Of a DNA stretch of 37,396 bases, positions 33,129 to 37,396 are shown in pieces. Below the pieces are notes generated by a model that saw only the letters and a program-made list of their open reading frames with translations, was not told the origin of the DNA and ran no database searches. Both the position numbers and the translations under genes were made by a program. This stretch comes from a virus, in IMG/VR virus record IMGVR_UViG_3300029950_000053, positions 1 through 37,396 of that record; one strand, written 5' to 3'. How positions within the stretch are numbered: the first letter of the stretch is position 1; every line of letters starts with the position of its first letter.

Positions 33129-33868
33129 TTCAATTCGGTGAATACTTAAGCATTCAGCTATCCGTCGCTGATACTGTAAAAGTTCAGCTGACACATAACC
33201 TGCCGATGACCGTGGGTGAATTCTTTGTCGTGCAGTTTTTGCGGCTCGTATCTCAGCAAGACTTCACGCTTGTGTGTCGTGAGCCGGTTGTGACATTTCC
33301 GTTGTCGCTGATTAATACAACTACTCCGTATAAGTTAATCGCGCTGAAAATCAGCAACGGGATAGCAGATGGTGCGTGGTGGGTGGACAACTACATTTAC
33401 GATCCCGGCCAGCTGAATATTGAGTTTAAAAGTCAGGGGAAATCCTCAGGCTCCGGCGAGAAAAAATCATTTACGGGCGCGACATTAATTAATAAGAAGC
33501 CGGTGCAGCGGACTGTTGTAGCAGTTGGCATTGATGGCGCAGAGCCGCAATTCTTAGCGCAAACACAGTCGGACGATCAGGGCCGTTACACGCTGGAATG
33601 GTTGGGCTATACCGGCAATATATTAATCACGGCAATTGACGATTACGGCGTACTTTGGGTGGCTGGGGAAGCGCGGGGTATTGGTGAGCGCGTCCGGCCA
33701 TCGGTGCCCAATGGCTACGTTTATCAAGTAAGCAGCGAAGGATCGCTGGGAGAAACGGAGCCGGACTGGCCTGAAGGTGACGGCGAAATCGTTACAAGCG
33801 GCTCTGTCGTGTTAGTTGCAAAGCCATTTTACCGCCCTAAAACGGCGGGGCCGATATTCATCACATGA
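33125..33868 (+). CDS. Tail protein with carbohydrate-binding-like C-terminal motif
   Basis: 247 aa from the GTG at 33125, chosen because it overlaps the previous stop by 4 bases (GTGA) with GGCGGA upstream; the reading from 33059 would invade the previous gene by 70 bases. The middle (FTGATLINKKPVQRTVVAVGIDG... TQSDDQGRYTLEWLGYTGNILITAIDD) looks like a carboxypeptidase-regulatory-like beta sandwich. The C-terminus has NGYVYQVSSEGSLGETEPDWP, a motif common at the ends of phage structural proteins. Probably a tip or adhesion component. Confidence 0.7.
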   Translation: MIQFGEYLSIQLSVADTVKVQLTHNLPMTVGEFFVVQFLRLVSQQDFTLVCREPVVTFPLSLINTTTPYKLIALKISNGIADGAWWVDNYIYDPGQLNIEFKSQGKSSGSGEKKSFTGATLINKKPVQRTVVAVGIDGAEPQFLAQTQSDDQGRYTLEWLGYTGNILITAIDDYGVLWVAGEARGIGERVRPSVPNGYVYQVSSEGSLGETEPDWPEGDGEIVTSGSVVLVAKPFYRPKTAGPIFIT

Positions 33869-35628
33869 CGGACTATATCCGCACAGCATGCGCCGCGCCG
33901 TTCGGTTCGTCTGTTATGAAGAGCGCTCAAGCAGCGAGTGCCGGAGGTGACCTAAACCGCCTTAACTCTGTCACCGGAGCTATCCAGAGTAATACAGGTT
34001 TAACGCTGCATTTAACCTTGGTTAATCATTATTCCGGCGGCCATCCTGTTCAATACGAAGTCTCAGCACTAATCGCACCGGCCGGCTCTGCACTGACTCA
34101 GGCATTGACCGGCCTTTGGGACAAGCTGACACAAATCAGATGCGAGAGCGCGGGAGGCCACAATGTAACCGGATATACATTTTGGCGTGGCGCAGTGACC
34201 TACGTTTCAACATCGGTGAAGGTGCTGGATGTACAGCTCGCCACGCCGCAGTTGTTTGTAGATTTATACAGCCAGCGGCCGTCGGAGTATGACTTGCTGC
34301 GAGGTGAGCTGCTGACAGATCTGAGCGGCGTTATTGAATTTGATAACGCGGGCTATATCCCGAGCGGGATTATTGCGTGGGGCAACGTAAAACTAACCGA
34401 TCGCGCCTGTATGCCGGTGACCAGCCGGGTTGCATCACGGGTTTACCAACCGCCTGCAAAAGAGCAGACGCTGGTCGCGCCCTGGGGGCCGGGCAACGGT
34501 CAGGCGTACACGGTTGAACTCCCTTATTTAACAGAACCGCCGGTGATCGTACCGGGCGATATTCCAGCCGGTAATTCAGCAAGGGTAAATGTCACAGTGA
34601 ACTCAGTAGACGTCATTGCGCTGCCAGGTAACGAGCCGTTAAACGTAGCGGATATTCGCATAAGCGCTGACCGTGACACCTTCAGCTGGCAGCTCACGTG
34701 CGAGATCCGCAATAAAGGCTCGCTTGATCTGATTAAACCGGATGCGACCGGCTATAAGGAGCTCGCGGTAATAATCAACGGACACCGCTTTGAATTTTTC
34801 GTACCTAAGTATTCCGCATCCCGCAAAATCAATGGCGATAAACTTGATCAAGCCTGGCGTATTACCGGCTACAGCCGAAGCCAATATCTGGGCGCGCCTT
34901 ACGCTCAAAAACGTACCCGTTCGATCACATCGACTACCGCAGTGCAGGCGGCCACCGGGGAATTATTAGGCACCGACTTTACTCTCGACTGGTACACCGC
35001 GCTACTGCCTGACTGGTCAATGCCCAACAACTCATTTTCGTATCAGGATCTGACACCGATAGAGGTGATAAAACGGCTAGCGACGACCGCCGGCGGCATC
35101 GTACTGGCTGACCCTGTAAGCAATATTCTGTACGTACGGCCCAGATATTTAGTATCCGCCTGGCAGCTGCTGGGCGCGGATATGGATCGCTCAATTTATG
35201 AATCACAGATTTTGTCTGAATCAATGGACAGCACAGAGCAGCCCCTGTTTAACAGCGTCGTCGTCTCCGGCGAGGCCGAGGGCGTAGCGCTCACTGTTAA
35301 CCGATTGGGGACGGCGGGCGACAACCCTGCGCCCGATATTACAGACGGCTGGCTAACCGCATTGGAAGCGAATAAAAGCCGGGGTGCGGCAATACTGTCT
35401 TCCAGCGGTAAGCGTCAGACCTACTCACTGGATCTGGCCATACCGGAAGGCAGCGGCCAGCCTGGCCTTTTGATTCCCGGCCTTACGGTTGCCGTACTGC
35501 ATGATGACCCGGCGCTGAATTACCGCGCCTACGTGGATTCGTTGGACATCAGCGTACCGGGGCGCAGTAACGCCACCGTTGTTCAGACCGTACGCCTCGA
35601 CCGCCCGGCGGGCTGGGAGGCCGCATGA
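33865..35628 (+). CDS. Putative tail hub/tip protein
   Basis: 587 aa, coupled to both neighbours by ATGA. The N-terminal 290 residues are beta-rich. From about residue 300 the sequence (AVIINGHRFEFFVPKYSASRKINGDKLDQAWRITGYSRSQYLG, TPIEVIKRLATTAGGIVLADPVSNILYVRPRYL) reads like the gp27/hub fold, in which a helix of the form PIEVIKRLA precedes a strand and the C-terminus ends in a beta domain (GQPGLLIPGLTVAVLHDD... YVDSLDISV). The hub role is inferred from this and from position. Confidence 0.72.
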   Translation: MTDYIRTACAAPFGSSVMKSAQAASAGGDLNRLNSVTGAIQSNTGLTLHLTLVNHYSGGHPVQYEVSALIAPAGSALTQALTGLWDKLTQIRCESAGGHNVTGYTFWRGAVTYVSTSVKVLDVQLATPQLFVDLYSQRPSEYDLLRGELLTDLSGVIEFDNAGYIPSGIIAWGNVKLTDRACMPVTSRVASRVYQPPAKEQTLVAPWGPGNGQAYTVELPYLTEPPVIVPGDIPAGNSARVNVTVNSVDVIALPGNEPLNVADIRISADRDTFSWQLTCEIRNKGSLDLIKPDATGYKELAVIINGHRFEFFVPKYSASRKINGDKLDQAWRITGYSRSQYLGAPYAQKRTRSITSTTAVQAATGELLGTDFTLDWYTALLPDWSMPNNSFSYQDLTPIEVIKRLATTAGGIVLADPVSNILYVRPRYLVSAWQLLGADMDRSIYESQILSESMDSTEQPLFNSVVVSGEAEGVALTVNRLGTAGDNPAPDITDGWLTALEANKSRGAAILSSSGKRQTYSLDLAIPEGSGQPGLLIPGLTVAVLHDDPALNYRAYVDSLDISVPGRSNATVVQTVRLDRPAGWEAA

Positions 35629-35852
35629 GCAACCCATGGGTAAAGTTCCAGGCATTGATCGCCCCAGGGCCGAAGCAGATCGTCGAAGTATCCAGCGTCG
35701 GGGCTGACGGCACTTCCATCGTCATCGTACGCGGCGGTAACTCAATCAGGGTAAACGGCGACACCGTACCGGCGGGAAGTAAAGCGATTATCCAGGGCGG
35801 GATGATCATCGGCAAAGCGCCGGATCTGCCAGCGCAAACAGTAGAGATTTAA
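35625..35852 (+). CDS. Small beta-barrel tail protein
   Basis: 75 aa. Predicted all-beta (KQIVEVSSVGADGTSIVIVRGGNSIRVNGDTVPAGSKAIIQGGMIIGKAPDL), resembling small OB/SH3-like proteins encoded after hub genes in related phages. ATGA overlap with the hub gene. It is the last structural gene; no tail fibre, fibre-assembly or invertase gene follows. Confidence 0.72.
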   Translation: MSNPWVKFQALIAPGPKQIVEVSSVGADGTSIVIVRGGNSIRVNGDTVPAGSKAIIQGGMIIGKAPDLPAQTVEI

Positions 35853-35992
35853 GAAGAAGGAAGCGACCGGCCTTCAGTTGCAGCTGTCGGCCGGTCACCA
35901 ATGCACAGTGCGATGTCCACTGTGAATCAGCCAAGGCTTCCCTGCTCGTCGACGAGCGCGCGAAGCCTATCAGAAAGTCATAGGTGATTCAC
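35853..35992 (+). promoter_or_regulatory. Structured leader of the com operon with alternative stems
   Basis: In 140 non-coding bases there are several perfect inverted repeats. Stem A is GACCGGCC/GGCCGGTC (35865-35872 with 35889-35896). Stem B is CACAGTG/CACTGTG (35904-35910 with 35918-35924). Stem C is GTGAATCA/TGATTCAC (35922-35929 with 35985-35992). Stem D is AGGCTTC/GAAGCCT (35934-35940 with 35962-35968), enclosing the 14-bp palindrome GCTCGTCGACGAGC (35944-35957). B and C share bases 35922-35924 and cannot form together. The right arm of C separates the AGG ribosome-binding site (35982-35984) from the com start, so C should repress com. There is no GATC site in this stretch. Confidence 0.7.
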
Positions 35993-35995
35993 ATG

Positions 35996-36196
35996 ATGCA
36001 CGAAGTGCGCTGCTGCAAATGCAGCAAACTGCTGGCCCGTGTCAGCGGTACAGGCAACGTCGAGGTTAAATGCCCGCGCTGTAAGTTCATTAACAAATTG
36101 AAGGCCGAGAGCCTCTTAGACGATCGCCAACTGGCGAATACCGATAGGAGGCTTCATGGCCAAAGAGAGAAAAGTACCCGGCAAGAACGGCTTTAA
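35996..36196 (+). CDS. com: Com-family translational activator (Cys4 zinc finger)
   Basis: 66 aa from the ATG at 35996 (the adjacent ATG at 35993 adds one residue). MHEVRCCKCSKLLARVSGTGNVEVKCPRCKFINKL has C6-x2-C9 and C26-x2-C29, the Mu Com zinc-finger layout and length (Mu Com 62 aa). In Mu, Com binds the mom mRNA and melts an inhibitory stem-loop so that mom is translated. Its last 41 bases overlap the next ORF in another frame. The start is preceded by the structured leader. Confidence 0.93.
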   Translation: MHEVRCCKCSKLLARVSGTGNVEVKCPRCKFINKLKAESLLDDRQLANTDRRLHGQREKSTRQERL

Positions 36197-36308
36197 ATAC
36201 GCGCCTAAATTCGGTGTCGTAGTGACCTGTCCTAACGAGGCGGAACAAGCCGCCGCCTTCGAACGGCTGAAAGCCGCCGGCTTTAAATGCAAGGTGGTGA
36301 CAATATGA
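36156..36308 (+). CDS. Small ORF between com and the ABC-GNAT gene
   Basis: 50 aa, with TAGGAGG (36145-36151) a few bases before the ATG. It is basic at the start (MAKERKVPGKNGFKYAPKFG) and then has an alpha/beta look (VVVTCPNEAEQAAAFERLKAAGFKCKVVTI). It overlaps com by 41 bases and the next gene by ATGA. Mu has no gene here, as com and mom overlap directly. Function unknown; its stop/start coupling may help drive translation of the ABC-GNAT gene. Confidence 0.72.
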   Translation: MAKERKVPGKNGFKYAPKFGVVVTCPNEAEQAAAFERLKAAGFKCKVVTI

Positions 36309-36321
36309 AAAAAGTCACCGT
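36293..36321 (+). promoter_or_regulatory. Stem-loop enclosing the start codon of the ABC-GNAT gene (candidate Com target)
   Basis: GGTGAC (36296-36301) pairs perfectly with GTCACC (36314-36319), extendable by two G-U pairs. The 12-base loop contains the ATG (36305-36307), and the left arm overlaps the AAGGTGG ribosome-binding site. This is the geometry of the Mu mom translation-inhibitor stem-loop that Com relieves. Two competing small hairpins lie just upstream (36264-36276 and 36270-36284). Confidence 0.65.
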
Positions 36322-37396
36322 ATCTCATCGCTGCTCTGACTTTGACAGCTTCCGGGCGGCATACGTGAAAAGCTTGTTTAACGTCGAGTCCGGCGCGAAC
36401 TTCGCTTTGACTGCCGAGCTGCCCGACGATACCGAAGACTGGCAAATCGGCGTTATTGTCGGCCCCAGCGGTAGCGGCAAAACGTCATTAGGCTCCGCTA
36501 TTTGGGACGATGTTAAACCCTGGGCTCCGCGCTGGCCGAAGAACCAGCCAATCATCGACGCGATAGGAAAGCGCCTTGAAGTTAAAGCGGCCGCCGCGAC
36601 TTTATCTGCGGTCGGTTTAGGATCCGTTCCCAGCTGGCTCCGTCCTTACCAGGTGCTGTCTAACGGCGAGAAATTTCGCGCCGATCTGGCCCGCTTGGTA
36701 TGCGACGCCCCCGACCGGGCTGTAGTTGATGAGTTCTCCAGTGTCGTCGATCGTCAGATAGCTAAAGTCGGGGCATTGGCATTCGGCAAAGCCTGGCGGC
36801 GTACTGGCGGCCGGGCCGTTTTGCTCAGCTGTCATTACGATATTCTCGAATGGCTCCAGCCCGACTGGTGGTTTGATACCGCCGACGGCTCTCTAAACCG
36901 GAGGGCGCTTAGGCGACCAAAATTCAGGCTCGACATATACGAAACCGACTGGCGTTACTGGCACCTGTTTGAGCCGCATCATTATCTGAAACTCCCCAAA
37001 ATGATCGCGGCCCGCAACTATGTCGGCGTCGTAAACGGCGAGCTGGTTGCTCACCTTGCGGTTAGTACGCGTCCGGGCCTGGTCGAAGCTCGGGCCTGCC
37101 GGCTGGTAGTGATGCCCGAATGGCAAGGCGCCGGGGTCGGTCTCCGGTTCTTGAACGCTGTCTGTGAACGCTGGCTAAAAGGTGAAAATCGTTTCGGACT
37201 AACAATGCCGATGCTGTTCCATACCTCTCACCCCGGTCTTGCCGATGCTCTTCGTCGTCAGCCAGGCTGGACTCAGGTCAGCGGCGCGCTACACGGCAGC
37301 CGGGCTAAAGGTACGGGCCTGAGTAATGCCACCTACGGCGGTCACTGGCGCGCGGTTCAGGGATTCCGCTACATAGGGAGGGGCTCGGATGTTTAA
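36305..37396 (+). CDS. ABC-ATPase fused to GNAT/Mom-like domain, putative DNA-modification enzyme
   Basis: 363 aa from the ATG at 36305 (ATGA overlap with the previous ORF). The N-terminal ABC ATPase has Walker A GPSGSGKT (53-60), a signature LSNGE (118-122), Walker B AVVDEF with D142/E143, and a switch histidine H177 in LLSCHYD. It is unusually compact, with only about 60 residues from Walker A to the signature. The C-terminal half (about 205-363) is GNAT-like, with motif A ACRLVVMPEWQGAGVGLRFL (QGAGVG at 274-279, the acetyl-CoA loop). The architecture recalls COG2401 (ABC ATPase fused to predicted acetyltransferase). Mu Mom (about 240 aa) is a GNAT-fold enzyme modifying adenine against restriction. 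Position after com at the right end supports that role; activity is inferred. Confidence 0.85.
   Translation: MKKVTVSHRCSDFDSFRAAYVKSLFNVESGANFALTAELPDDTEDWQIGVIVGPSGSGKTSLGSAIWDDVKPWAPRWPKNQPIIDAIGKRLEVKAAAATLSAVGLGSVPSWLRPYQVLSNGEKFRADLARLVCDAPDRAVVDEFSSVVDRQIAKVGALAFGKAWRRTGGRAVLLSCHYDILEWLQPDWWFDTADGSLNRRALRRPKFRLDIYETDWRYWHLFEPHHYLKLPKMIAARNYVGVVNGELVAHLAVSTRPGLVEARACRLVVMPEWQGAGVGLRFLNAVCERWLKGENRFGLTMPMLFHTSHPGLADALRRQPGWTQVSGALHGSRAKGTGLSNATYGGHWRAVQGFRYIGRGSDV

Noticed and set aside
35853-35995. Dam/OxyR-type control of com as in Mu
   Set aside because: No GATC occurs in this stretch; the nearest (35823) is inside the preceding gene.
1-37396. CRISPR arrays, tRNA or rRNA genes, insertion sequences
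   Set aside because: None seen by eye: no regularly spaced repeats, no cloverleaf-like tRNA sequence, and no transposase other than the phage A protein.

Overview
The window holds an almost complete Mu-like transposable prophage, running from the repressor gene (minus strand, its stop codon at base 1) to the last right-end gene (stop codon at the final base). The terminal TG/CA ends and the host junctions lie just outside. Cys4 zinc proteins, MuA/MuB, GemA, Mor and Com homologues, moderately high GC (richest in the head genes) and many C/G-ending codons suggest a gammaproteobacterial host, probably Enterobacterales. That host assignment is an inference; no host gene is present.

Layout. (1) 1-879: S24 (LexA/CI-type) repressor facing a Ner-type regulator across an operator region rich in inverted repeats. 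(2) 880-9248: early and semi-early genes: ner, an HTH regulator, DDE transposase A, AAA+ ATPase B, a run of small HTH/zinc/membrane proteins, a DUF3164 protein, gemA, and the middle activator mor. (3) 9230-9799: a minus-strand cargo gene with a transglutaminase-like Cys/His/Asp pattern. (4) 9903-11518: lysis and small Mu-type genes (amidase, TraR/DksA zinc finger, DUF2730, gp26). (5) 11520-16557 and 19907-23326: Mu-type head genes (gp27, terminase gp28, portal gp29, F, G, then I/Z, T, gp36, gp37). (6) 16710-19871: AT-rich cargo inserted between the G and I homologues, including a three-gene cassette with two small membrane proteins, a structured non-coding block at the midpoint of the window, and a DUF2971 protein. 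(7) 23326-35852: a tail module of siphovirus type (tube, TP901-type tape measure, hub/tip proteins) with no Mu sheath gene, no fibre/Gin module and an inverted small membrane gene where tail-assembly chaperones usually sit. (8) 35853-37396: a right-end operon consisting of a structured leader, com, a 50-codon ORF, and a compact ABC-ATPase fused to a GNAT/Mom-like domain.

How it works together. The repressor, probably SOS-cleavable, holds back the ner-A-B operon. Mor then switches on lysis and morphogenesis genes. The right-end operon occupies the position of com-mom in Mu. Its last gene begins inside a stem-loop that encloses the start codon, which is the arrangement Com opens in Mu. This operon, with its mutually exclusive leader stems and the ABC-GNAT fusion, is the best candidate here for an undescribed system: a variant, ATPase-coupled DNA-modification (anti-restriction) module. 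The central cargo cassette is the second candidate.
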